Both the position numbers and the translations under genes were made by a program. From Polydactylus sextarius (taxonomy: Eukaryota; Chordata; Actinopteri; Polynemidae), in assembly GCA_016801845.1 (NCBI GenBank), contig CM028923.1, positions 5,133,001-5,197,000 on the forward strand: 64,000 nt of DNA. The letters are read 5' to 3'. This document shows, piece after piece, positions 34,666 through 46,230 of this stretch. Each line of letters opens with the position of its first letter. The stretch's first letter is position 1. The notes under the pieces were generated by a model, which was not told the origin of the DNA, did no database searches, and was given only the letters and a program-made list of their open reading frames with translations.

Positions 34666-35187
34666 ATGCTACAGAAGAGGAAGCACCTCAACATACGTCT
34701 TCAGAGACAAAGCAAACACGTCGCACTGTCTTCTCTAAACTGTCCAACAGGTTCTTCCAGGTCAAGGTCAAGTCTTGTTCAGAATCAGGGTCTCTGTTAC
34801 AAATGGCTCCCTAACCCTCAGCCCTGCAATGCTTTGTCACTGTCTCACCCGTCGCCCGCCGATGCCCTCTTGCTGCATACATCCTTCACCAACCATCTGT
34901 TTTTCTTTCTGCGTCGCTCAGTGCTGGATTTATCCTCTCACAGCACCCCAACTGTGGGACAGGCGTTGGTCCAGCTGGTTAGTCAGCGGGATCAGGCCGA
35001 CGTGTTTTCCCATCCCCGCCATAGGGTGAGGTGCAGCACTTCATCAATCACACCTCCCCTCTCTGTTTTTTCCTCCTCCTTTAGAGGCTGTGGGGAGTGT
35101 GGGGGTGGTGATGAATCAATATTTTTAATTTGGGGGTTAGAGGGAGATAATGTGATACCTACAGCAGCAGCAGCAGCAGCAGCCTGA
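34666..35187 (+). other. Open 173-codon stretch with exon-like core
   Basis: An uninterrupted plus-strand frame covers this GC-richer block about 1.5 kb upstream of tmtc2. Its core, 34922-35029, is preceded by a pyrimidine-rich CGTCGCTCAG and followed by ATAGGGTGAGG, so it could be a spliced exon. The peptide (including STPTVGQALVQLVSQRD) matches no family I recognise, and its ending in a CAG repeat is unlike a real terminus. It is probably non-coding. Confidence 0.15.
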
Positions 35188-35289
35188 ATACCAGCATATG
35201 ATCTAGTCACACATTATCATTTCATAATAGCTTCAGTTAAATCCATCAGGGGTACACCAAATATAATAAAGCTTGTGTTCTGTCAGATT

Positions 35290-35960
35290 TGTTTACATCA
35301 TACACACACACACACACACACCTGTATATAAATTTACATTTATACTCATATATAGCATCCCAACAGTGACGCTGCATATCTGTATATTCTGTAGCATCTG
35401 TTTCCGAGATGATCATTTTGGCCAAATGAGAAATAGCATTTCACTTGGTAACTAGTGAAGATGAACACACTGTTATACAACCACACATATATGTATAAAT
35501 GCATGTATGAGTATTTATTTGTACATTTTAATTTATGTGTGTGTATTTGTATTTATACACATATACATATATGTGTGTTTGTGTACCAATACAAATACAT
35601 ACATATACACTCATAATATATAAATTGAAATATACATACAAATTCCCATACATTCATTGTAAAGAAAAAAATTGTATGTATGTACAGATACACATACATG
35701 TATGTGTATACATTTGTATATGTAAACGCACTATTTTCAGACGAATACAAATATATAGATAATCCAGATTAGTGTGTGTTTATCTTTCTCACAGCTGATT
35801 TGTTGTAAAGTCATTTAATTTCTTTTTTTTTCACTAGTTCAAAAGTGAAATTTTATTTCTATTTTTATTATAAGATGCTACAGAATATATTTTTTAAAGA
35901 CTTAAAGCAATGTTTTGAATATATATATATGGAATATATATATATATATATATATTTCTC
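35290..35960. repeat. CA, TATACATA and TA simple-repeat region
   Basis: A CA tract (35301-35321) is followed by irregular ATACATATA/TGTGTAT sequence (35460-35760) and a TA tract near 35920-35955. The open frames in both strands here are by-products of the repeats. Confidence 0.8.
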
Positions 35961-36238
35961 TTAGTAGCCATAGTTAAATCTCTGCACGCGCACCCATAAC
36001 GGTTTCTTTGAGCTTAATCAGTTCTGCTGCTGTTGAATCAAAATAAAACCGTTGTCATGGCTACGGCTATAATTTTACGCTTCACTTCCTGTTCGCGACT
36101 GATTCTGGTTCATCCCAAACCATGAAAAGCAGCAGTCTTACAATGTTTCCATCTCTTCTTCTTCTTCTTCTTCGTCTTCTTCTTCTTCTCTCCACCTTTT
36201 ATTTCCTCCTCCTCCCTCCCTCCAGTGCAGAAACGCAC

Positions 36239-36250
36239 CGCGCATGCGCA
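36239..36250. promoter_or_regulatory. tmtc2: Perfect NRF1 motif, likely tmtc2 promoter
   Basis: CGCGCATGCGCA fits the NRF1 consensus YGCGCAYGCGCR at every position. It lies about 440 bp upstream of the tmtc2 start codon, beside pyrimidine-rich sequence and CpG-containing DNA, and no TATA box is seen. NRF1 sites are typical of TATA-less vertebrate promoters. Use here is inference. Confidence 0.6.
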
Positions 36251-36303
36251 TCCTTCCCTGAAAACCACATGCGTCTGGCTGCTTTGCTCTCTGCTGAGCC
36301 TCG

Positions 36304-36336
<33 letters not shown>

Positions 36337-36457
36337 TGCGCACACCGAGGAGACGCCGCCGCAGCAGCAGCACCGAAATGCGCACGGCTCCGAGCCGGAC
36401 CCGGCGATAGCTTCGCATCTAAACATTTCTCCCGTTTCATCGCTTCTCTAAAACACG

Positions 36458-36559
36458 ATGGGTTAAGAGGGAAATATGGCAAACTTTAACACACTTTGCA
36501 TGTCATGGGAAACGCTTTGTTGTTGTTGTTGCCGAGCGGCTGAATTGAGAGCACAATAA
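36458..36559 (+). other. tmtc2: Two uORFs in the presumed tmtc2 leader
   Basis: ATGGGTTAA at 36458-36466 is a minimal two-codon uORF. A second at 36476-36559 encodes 27 aa (MANFNTLCMSWETL, then five Cys from a TTG-type repeat) and ends at TAA. Both lie upstream of the main start and matter only if transcription starts before 36458. Confidence 0.45.
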
Positions 36560-36686
36560 CACACGCACACACACACACACAGAAAAAGAGAGAGACTTCA
36601 GAGAGAGACAGAGAGAAAGAGAGGAGTGGATCTGATTCCTGATCTGATTTCTATCTCAGCTCCATCTCCCACTTTGGTTTTGAGAG

Positions 36687-36769
36687 ATGATCACGGAGCT
36701 GGTGTGCACCGCCGTGGCAGTGGGTCTCTATCTGAACACGCTGGACGCAGATTTCTGCTACGATGACAG
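36687..36769 (+). CDS. tmtc2: TMTC2 first coding exon (partial gene)
   Basis: ATG at 36687 (G at -3) opens 27 codons plus two bases before the donor CAG|GTAAGG. The peptide MITELVCTAVAVGLYLNTL, then DADFCYDD, closely matches the human TMTC2 N-terminus as I recall it (MIAELVSSALGLALYLNTL, SADFCYDDSR), and the split codon also fits. TMTC2 is a polytopic ER membrane protein with C-terminal TPR repeats. It transfers O-linked mannose to cadherins in the TMTC family pathway. This exon supplies the first hydrophobic segment and the luminal acidic pair that GT-C mannosyltransferases use near the active site. All remaining exons lie beyond the window. mettl25 lies upstream on the same strand, as in human. 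Which teleost paralogue (a or b) cannot be told from 28 residues. Confidence 0.9.
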
Positions 36770-39700
36770 GTAAGGCTCGTTTTTATTATTATTATTATCA
36801 TCACCATCATCATCATTATCATTATTATTATTATTATCATCGGGCGCAGCAGCAGCGCCGCTGCCAAACACCATCAACATCCGCTCCTACACTTGTCATC
36901 TCCTCTTGTTACCTCCACACGGAAGCAGAAGGAGGGTGAGGGGGGGTGTGGGTAAAGGGAGGAGGGGTGGTGGTGGAGGGGGGGGTCGGGTCATTGCGCC
37001 TGCCCGCTTGTTTGCATGTGCTTTTGTGCGTCGCCGGTAATAAATCACCGCTTATTTGTAGGCTGTAGTGAAAGGCACAAAGAGTTTTTGAGAAAGAGGA
37101 GAAGGAGACCGAGCGGTGAAAAAAAAAAAAAAAAAAGCAAGAATGGAAAAAACTGTAGCAATGCAACAAAAATACAGCAGCGGCAGCAGCGGTGGTGGTG
37201 GTGGTGGTGGTAATAGTGTAGTTCTGTAACTTCCATTTACTCAACATGTCCCGGTTCTGAGATCAAGTATCGGATCGGAGCCGATCTGGGTGATTGCCGA
37301 TCAGTTAGTGACAGCTGCTGGTAACATTAGCAACTCTGTGGCTGAAATGTTTGAAGTGTGGAAATATTTTAAAGTGGATATAATACTACCTCAGCTATTT
37401 TAAATATTGCTTTATCTATATATAATGTGTGTAAGCTTTTGTTTAAGAATCATAGCTAATATTTAATAAATATCAGTATTGTCAGATGCTCAATATTTAA
37501 CCCTTTACAGCCTCACACATCAAATAACAGACTATAAATATTTTTTTTATTCTGATATGTTTATTAAACCTAAAAAGAAAAATTACTGTCTTATTGTAGA
37601 TATTTTTTTTATTATTTTTATTAATATTGTTTTATTTTTAATTCCTACATGTTGATCTTGTTGATAAAGTAGTTGTCTATAAAGGCTTTTTTTAAAAAAA
37701 AAAAAAAAAAAAAAGAATAAATGTGGTGTTATATTGGCAGTCTGGATAATCCATAATCCAAAGTGTTATCTATCCAACATTCCTTCATTGATTTAGTGTT
37801 TCATTTTGTTTAAATTGCACCTTGTTTAAGTCCACGTTGCATCTCGACAGTAGCGAAATGGCAAAAGAAAGAGAGGAGGGGATGGGGGGGGGTGTGGGGG
37901 GCGTTCAACACGTTGTGAATGCAGAGCAGCCTGAACGTCCCATCGCCTGCTGCCGCACATCAAGTGCCTCAGATGCTCTTTGTGTTGATGTAGCGCTCCT
38001 GCCTGTTGTAACAATGCCCAGGCCTCAGGGGGAATCCAGCCTAATTTAGAAAAAGGAGGATTGGGGGGTGGTGGTGGTGGTGGTGGAGGTTTGGGGGGGT
38101 TTGATTTTACAAACAGCTGAATAAACATGTCAACGCATTATCAGGCTATGAAATATAAGGGAAAAAAACATAATGGACATTAATGTACACTAAAAAAAAT
38201 GACTTGACTTTAAGGTTTATATCTAACAATGTTCATAACGACCAGCGGCTACCAAACTGTTTTGTCCCTTAATTAATCATTTAGTTTATAAAATGTCTCT
38301 TAAATATCTCGCTTTGACCAAACAACAGTCCAAAACCTGAAGATAAATCCAGTTTGCAATGATAAAAATGTAAAAAAAGATGCAAAAAAATGTTATTCCT
38401 TGTCAAATTAATGGCATTTTCTTGTCAAGTCAGGAGAAATATGCTAATTATTTAATAATTTTGGCTGTAAGTGTTCAGTACTTGCACCAGAGCTAATCCT
38501 GCTTTTTTGTCCAGGTATTTCTGCACTGCCAGACTAAAATACTGTATATGGGCATACGTTTTTTTTTGGCCCTGTCAGAGCTGATATTAAGTGGTTTTCC
38601 ATTATCAAATATTAAATCACCGGGTGAAATCTTCTGATATGCAAGGCATCTGGTAGATTTCTGAGCAGATTAAAAGAAAAAACAGAACTTTTTCATCTAA
38701 CACTCAGTCTGGTAAGCATCTCCAGACACCTAAAGGTCAAATTTTTCCCCTATACACTTTACTTTTCATCACCGCCAGTGACCCCATCGGTGTGTTGTGG
38801 TGAGAGTAAGACAGAGTGTGTGTGGAGGTGATGCAGTGGCAGCAGTCGTAGAAATGAGCTCTGTGTGCTGTCTCTAGTTACATCACACCTCTCGACAAGT
38901 ATCCCCCCATAAAGCACCCTGCGGTTCTTCATCCATCAGCATCGTCCCGAACATGTGACCGTGACACGGCGAGCTTGTCAAAAAGTCCCTGGGTGACAGA
39001 TTACCTGTGGCGCTGGCTTCAACCTACACTCGCACTCCATCCCCTTGCTGAAACTTCAGCGTCTGCTGTCGCCGTGTATCTATCAATGTCACCGTTGTAA
39101 TTTACACTCAGGGGGCAGGAGAGCAGGGTGGTGTGGAGGAGGGCAGATAGCGGCGTTTTTGGTTCAGCACTTTCTGATAGAAGCAGGGAGGGTGAATACC
39201 AATCAGAGGGCTGACATTCCACGCTCGTCCATCAAACAGTGTCCTCGCTCTGGGTCAAGAGTCATGCGTTCACCGTGTCTCCCTCCGGGATTTAGAAGAG
39301 AGTTATGTTCAAAAGGTTAAGGCGAGAAAGAGACTGAAGTGCAGAGCTGCACTAATCATTCAGCTTTTTGGAGTTGTCTTAAAAAAAAAAAAAAAAGATT
39401 GTCGAGATCGTAGACAGATTTGTTCTTTTGGCATTTGTCCTTTTGCCGTAAACTGAAAACGATCTTATCTGACCTTTTCACGCTATAATCAAATTCTTGT
39501 TACATGTCACATGCGGTTCTTGACATTGTAGACGAGATGCCGAAGCTGATAATCCCCCCACCCCACCCCCGACTCTTCTGACTCCAGCTCGTGGGGATGT
39601 TCTGGCCACACTCTGCTTTTTCAATCATGTCAAGTGTTTTTCCTGGGCACCGCTCCAGGCCTGGCCAAGCGCTCTTCTTGGCCAATGGTAATCCAAATGA

Positions 39701-40257
39701 AAAGCCTGTGCGTGTGAAATGACTAAGTTTTACGGGAGCTGGGAGACGACTATGGCCGGGCCATTTTTGATGCGGGAAGGGGAAAAAAAAAATCAAGACG
39801 TGATCTGCTGGTTTTTACAATGTGGCTTTCGCCAAATGTAAAGTCAGACTTCTTTTAAACAACCCACTCGCAGTGTTGACGTGTTTGTGCTGGCTGTTAA
39901 GATTGATTGCTATGGCACCGCAGTCATTGATTGGAAAATATATTTACCGTAACCTCTAATACCTTCTTTGAATACCCATCATCACGGCTTGTGACAGGTT
40001 AACAAATGAGCCATTCAGAGATGTAGTATATGTACATGTATTCACCTTCCATACAGGAAATAGACACATACATAACATGAAGACACGTATACGTACCTTT
40101 AATATATGACATGAATAATATATAGTTTTATGTACAATTATATATAACTACCAGTATATATGAAACCTGTTCAAACCTACATGCCCATATGAACATATAT
40201 CTTTATGTATGTAAAGTTCATAAGTTGATCTATATACAATATACATAACACAATTAC

Positions 40258-40258
<1 letters not shown>

Positions 40259-40350
<92 letters not shown>
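40259..40350. repeat. Compound (AT)n(GT)n microsatellite
   Basis: About 26 AT units (to 40311) pass directly into about 19 GT units. It lies within a wider TATACATA-rich region from about 40020 to 40420. Confidence 0.9.
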
Positions 40351-40352
<2 letters not shown>

Positions 40353-40355
40353 TGT

Positions 40356-40388
40356 ACAGTTATGTAATATACAAAATTACATAACTGT
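40356..40388. repeat. 13-bp perfect hairpin beside the microsatellite
   Basis: ACAGTTATGTAAT (40356-40368) is the exact reverse complement of ATTACATAACTGT (40376-40388), with a 7-base loop. A second GT tract follows at once, so GT tracts flank the hairpin on both sides. Confidence 0.85.
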
Positions 40389-40469
40389 ATGTGTGTGTGT
40401 GTGTGTATATATAGATAGACTTTGAAACCATTGGATTAACGTTTTGATTATTATTATTATTGGTATTTC

Positions 40470-40610
40470 ATATGTGTTATAAATACATACGTTCATATAT
40501 CTAGTAGATATATATGTGATAATGATATATCCCCTAATATGTGACATCCCTCTTATAAAGGCATACATGTCATACTGTACATCACATTTCCATATGGTTT
40601 CAGGCCTTGA
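40470..40610. repeat. AT-rich dispersed repeat, copy B
   Basis: Matches 24700-24880 in order: CATATATCTAGTAGA, ATGTGATAAT, then ACATTTCCATATGG. The shared order over about 140 bp indicates one repeat family rather than chance AT-richness. Confidence 0.5.
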
Positions 40611-42420
40611 ATAATGCAGCCATTTCAATGATATTGGTTTTTAACAGCACCTTTTTGAAGAAATGGACTTAGTAATGGATTTTCACGAGGGCGCGACTGA
40701 GGCATTTCTCAGCAGATGATAAAAGTGACTCAAGGACAAGAGATAAAAAATAAATAAATAAATAAATAAAAAAGGCGACATTGTGAAATGAAATGCATCT
40801 TAAGTGGCTTTCAGCATTCAGAGTCATGTATCCCGAAACATCTGTGACCCCAATCGCGTCACAGTCCCTTTCCACAGCTCAGAAATGCATTATGGTCCCG
40901 TAGGGAATTGAAGTGAAAATACCCCCCTGCTCCACCCCTCCCTCCTTGTTTCAGAAGAGCAAAACAATTTAATCTCTGGGTGAGGGTCCGGGTTTAGAGG
41001 AGTTTGGTGAAGCTTGGATTTCACTGACGGGCACATTCCCTTGAGCAACCATGAAATTTAGTTTCAGTCTGCGTCTGAAATATCCTTGTCGTTAAAAACC
41101 TAAAAATGTTCATCCTCAAAAAAAAAAAAAAAACCCAGAGCGTTTAAACAATTAAATATGCCACACAAATAACACAGTGGTGACACAGAGCAGTGGCTCC
41201 AGAGGAGCGCCGCAATGAAGCCGAGGATCACAGAGTCTGTTGGTTGCAACATCTGTTACCTCTCTATCTTGGTTTCTGAGGTTAACTGATAAATGCATCA
41301 ATATGGGATTGTCTTAAAGAAGTGCCCTTTCATCATAGTTCAAACCGTTGCGCTTTGAATTGAAGTGCTAATCAATTGGTTTTATGAATGGTAATGGTTC
41401 ACACACTGGTTAACCCCCTTGAAGCACATCTATGATTATAACATACACACATATATCTGTGTAACCCTGTAGGGAATTTAAAAAACATGTTTTGGTGCTT
41501 TCATTATTTTGGTCATTTGCGCAGCATTCCTCTGTCAGATAGAAATAGATGTGTTTATAGCGAGTAAGTGGACGTCTGCTCAGTTAATAAGAAGCTTTGA
41601 CATGTCAGAAATGTTCATGTACTCGCATGAACGGCAGCTGAGATAAGAGAGGCAGTAAATTTAATTAGTTTTAAGCAAGAGGCCAGTTTTCATTAGCGTT
41701 TTTCTGGTTGTTTCTTCTCTGTTTAGATTTACTGTAGCATGGCCAGTGTCAGGAAGGAAACACAAGAAGTCTAATCAATTTCTCATTACTAATTACTCAT
41801 TAAAAAATCATTAAGTCGATCATAGTAAACAGTGTCTTTCAGCTCATTGTTCTAGTTTTATGGACCATAACTTCACTGTTTTGGTTCAATCTCACTGCTC
41901 TCATCTGTGTTTTCAGCTTAAAAAAAAAAAAAAAAGCTCAGATAAACCCATTGTATGCTACTCAGCAACCTGAGGCAGACGAACTTAGCCGCTAGCACTA
42001 GAACATAATGGAGCATTTAGCAGCTACAGAGACAGATATGTCCCTGGAGAGTTGATTTAAACAGGACATTAAAACATGGCTAGAAGGGCAGGGCGGTTAC
42101 TAGACTTAAATTTGACAAATGACAAATTAACGCTACCACTGCTCCGTGTCTGCCGGATTTGTAAACCCGGTAACTGTACTTGACTCATGTTTTCACTTCA
42201 TTCAAGTTGCTAAAAATGTACCTAATGCTAGTTTAACAAGCACAAACGGAGACATTGCGGTTAAACAAGAAGCCACAATGCGGTATGAAGTATTTTAACA
42301 ACCATCAACGGGTAGCTTAATTCTTATTTAATGCATCCTCTATGAACAAAACAGGGCTTAGCAGTAGCTAGCTAAAAAAGAAACAACGTTAAAGGAGACG
42401 TTAACCACTTAAAATCATTT

Positions 42421-42600
42421 GTTCCAATTCGAAGGGCTGTATCCTTTGGAGCACCCAGTTGACGCGAACTACGTTGGCTGAATGAAAAGAGGCGGTCTAA
42501 CCTACAGAGCATTTCCCATTTGCGTTGTTTACATACTCTATCATTTTTATGTAGACACTACTCTTGTCGCCTAACGACAACAGTGTCTGTTTGTCATCAT
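42421..42600. repeat. MITE-like fragment (CCAATTCGAAGGGCTG type)
   Basis: GTTCCAATTCGAAGGGCTGT, CTAACCTACAGAGCATTTCC and TTGTTTACATA parallel the element at 49171-49515. Only the left part is clear here. Confidence 0.45.
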
Positions 42601-45395
42601 TACAAGAAAAGAAAAAAATTCCCTGAAATTTGACATATTGCAGATAAAAAAAATGATCTAAATTCTTATAGTTAATAAAAATTAGTCTTCCATGGTCATG
42701 TTGTGTACCTTTGACCTGCACGTACATATAAGGACGCCCTCAATCTTTATGTAAAAGTCTATAATGCTAAACATGGCACCTGTCATTCTAATAAGCCAAC
42801 TGTCTGCTGTGTAACAGCTGAACAGGAAACATATCCAGTCAAACGTGTTGTTACACAACCTTCCACATGTGTAGCAGAAATATAACCTGTGAAAAAAAAA
42901 GTGTTTTATTATTATTATTTTGTGGGTAAAGTCTCCCACATGACCACTGAAAGTGCAACTGAAGTGCAGTTATGGCTCCTGTGCCAATTTATTTTGATAA
43001 GAGCTCACTCTTAATGCTGAATGTGTTATCTTAAGAAATATCATTCAGCATGTTCGATGCTTTTATTTGATCGTGTTCCAACAAAACGACCGTGTCATTT
43101 CTGAATCACCTCGGTTATTGATAACAGCTCATAATTGTTATCTGTAATGGATTGCTGCTCCCAAGGCTCTGTGTGATAGGTTTTTTTGGCCCAGTCTAAT
43201 AAATGTTGCCAGGAATTCTTGTGCCTCTAGTGGAATAATTATCTAAAACATGTGCCCCAGTTGCATTGGGGCTGTTTAAGTTACACTATGTGCTTGGAGC
43301 AGATAAATATTGAGGGAAGAAGTAGGCTAATGAAATGAGTGAGTAAAACGTCTTTGACTGAGTCGTGTGTGCAGTGAGTAAAACGGTTGAAAAGGAGGTG
43401 AAAAACCTGGTGGTGCGTCAGGAGGAATTTTTCACCGTAAGCATTTTAGAAATGAGTAACATGGCCTAAAGACAAGAGGAACCTTAAGACGAACAATGTG
43501 GTGAGAGTAACTGATGAAACAGAAAGTGTTTATGAATAGTAATTTGAGACGCTTTTCAGGCAAGAGGCCTTTTAAACAGATTTGCGTTCATAGAGGATTA
43601 TGTGTTTTAGAAGAGAAACAGGCAAACCTTATGAAACGTGCGGTTTGGTTGTGAAAAAGAACGGACCTTCTCTGGTGATGTGTCACCATTGTGTTCAGTT
43701 GTATGTATTTAAGCATTAACATATGTTTTTACTCGCTGACCAGAAAAAAAAAAAGAGAGAGTTGCTGTGATGCTCTGTTTTTTTTTTTTTTCTAGCGCCT
43801 ATCTTCCCCAGACTCTGGGGTGGATGTCTCACACTACCATTCAAACAATAGAAAGGCGGGAACACAGGGTTTCATCTTGATTACTAGCAGATTTAATTCA
43901 CGTAAGCACTTAGTGGTCAACTCTGCAGATGTTTGCGGCTTTGAAACTTCATTGAAAACCACAAATGAAGGCTCGAGGAGCGAGCATGCTGAATAGGGTG
44001 AATTACAATTTCTTTTTGGGGTTTATAATGATGTCCAGTTCAATACTTACAGAAAAGAAGTGGCAGTAGTTGTTCCGAAAGAAAGAGGATGCAAAGCTGA
44101 ACTCTATGAATGGGGCAGGAAAAACAGTCCTGTGGCAAACAAAACCGCTTGCATGGCTCATTCTTGGTAATGAAAGGGTAGCGAGGCATGCACTAGGAAG
44201 AAACATGGTATGAAAGGTATTGTCATAACAAGCTGAACTCACTTCACCAACAGCTTTAAGGTCTTCCAACATGAACTTTTTGTCTTGTCAGAGATGCAAG
44301 GATGAGACTAGTAGAGACTCTCATTTTGGTTTTCAGGCATCTTTCCTACATGTTGTGGGTGTTTTTGAAACGGTAAGATCATCAGAAACCCCTCCAGCTA
44401 AGGGTTAGAGTTACAAGATTACTCAAACAGCAAAGTGAACCTCAGACTTTGTGTGTACTCAGATAACTGTGGCAGTAGTCATAGATGTATTCCTGGTTTC
44501 AGTAAAACAACATCAACATTGATGTAAAAAATGTCCAAAACACTCAATAAAATTATATTAAATTTAATAAAATGTATTATTTGACAGCAATAAATGGAGT
44601 AATTGTTGGTTGTAGTCACATTTTAAAGCTTTGTTGAAGCCCTCAGTCCTCCGTTAGCAGCTAGCATGCTACATGACAGACTTAATAAATGTTCCACTTT
44701 ATGGAGCCCTTCCCTCAGGACCCACAAAACAAGGAGAAGAGATGACTTCGTTTATTTTTAGGTCGTCCCCTCCTTGTCCCAGTGATGCATGAGACCGGTC
44801 GAGGCCGTTTCTAACCCTTGGCTGGCCCTAACATTTCGCAGGCCGCAGTCGACCCGCCCCGTCTGCCAAGACAAGACCGCCAAACCTCGGTCCCACGACC
44901 CTCCCTGTAAACGCACCACATGTGGATCCCAAAACACTTGGTATCCACGGACAAGTTTGCCAGCCCCGTTAAGATATACACGTCAAAGTCGAAACATTAG
45001 TCGTGTAACACCCGTGCTTGATTTGCGAGGATGAAATCCATCAGAACCACAGATAGTCTGCGAACGTCTTATCTGGCCAAGTGCTCACGTTCACCGCGGT
45101 CGTCTTTAACTGAGACCCTTCATAACTGTGTTCAGCAGCATGGGATTAAATTTCTACCGCAGAGCACTAAACTCACTTTGTAAGCAAACCTCTTTTTTGT
45201 GGCGTTGGATTACACTTAGAAGCTGGCATCCACTTTCCCTCTTTAAACTAAGGTGGACTTCTAAAACAACTTAGAGCAGTTGGAGCGTAATACAAAACCC
45301 AACCCAAGCTGAGCATCACACGAGATCTCAAGCAGTGACCCTTTCTACCTTTTGTAATCAATAGCCATTCAGTATCATCTTTCAGCAACATCACT

Positions 45396-45434
<39 letters not shown>

Positions 45435-45897
45435 GCTGTCAGAACAGGAAATCAAACATGTTTTTTTCTTCTTTTTTTCTTGCTACACTTGACAAAGCGC
45501 TCATATTTCACTACAGCCGCCATCATCTCCGACTGTGACAGGCACTCACTATAAGTGAGCTCAGCCTTTTATCAGCCCGGTTACAGCGAATCTGAAGGGG
45601 TGAGTTTTCTGCACGAGGAGGTGTTTTTGTTCTTCATGTGCACCGACAGCCTCTCCCGGGCGATTGTGAAGCTGTCAGGAGATGATGGTGTAAATGATCA
45701 TGTGGATGGAGCAGGCTCGGCTCTTGTGCCTGTGGGGGTTTTATGATCTTTGAGCTGTGTATGCAGGGTTGTGTTTTTTTTAACGTTAGTGGAAGGTGTC
45801 AGTAGGTGGTAGGTGGAAGCTGAAAGCATCAGAGGTGGTCTAGGAAAACATGCGATGTGAGATGCGATGTGTTTTTTCAGGCTAAACTTAAAATAAA

Positions 45898-46230
45898 CAC
45901 TTTAACATTTTGGGAAATTAGCTTGTTTGCTTTTGCAGAGATACCTAAGACGGGATTGTTAACTTAACTTATCTTAGCATAAAGCCAGAGGATTTTTTTA
46001 TTTTGCTAAGCTAAGCTAAAGTCCTGCATATAACTTCGTAGTGTATAAAACTACAACTTATTTTTACACCCCAGTGTTTAATTAAACAAAACAAGATGTA
46101 ATGTATTTTATTAGCTTTAGAGACACAGGCGGGACTGAGCTAAGCTAATGGACCCAGTGGTTCCTCCCTGTTTAAAATCATTATGCTAAGCTAAGCATAA
46201 AACTCCCGAACATATTGAACATTTCCCTTA
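45898..46230. mobile_element. Teleost inverted-repeat element (AACATTTTGGGAAAT type)
   Basis: Begins ACTTTAACATTTTGGGAAAT, passes through TTAGCATAAAGCC, contains an AAACTACAACTTATTTTTACAC centre and GAGCTAAGCTAATG, and ends near GAACATTTCCC. This order resembles a very common long-hairpin repeat of teleosts. It is non-coding and diverged. Family name not assigned. Confidence 0.45.

Larger units (their letters stand above)
26058..36230. other. Intergenic region between mettl25 and tmtc2
   Basis: About 10 kb without a supportable gene. It is dominated by degenerate repeat arrays (26390-27180, 28560-29880, 30860-31510, 32925-33960) and microsatellites. Complex, repeat-poor blocks at about 28260-28480, 30100-30380, 32230-32470 and 34290-34520 are the places where regulatory elements would most plausibly sit. 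The 193-codon minus-strand frame at 27591-28172 spans a poly-A tract and simple repeats and is not gene-like. Confidence 0.6.

Noticed and set aside
36122..36482. Several overlapping frames of 75-114 codons on both strands
   Set aside because: They arise from CTT, CA and GA simple repeats in the presumed tmtc2 promoter and leader.
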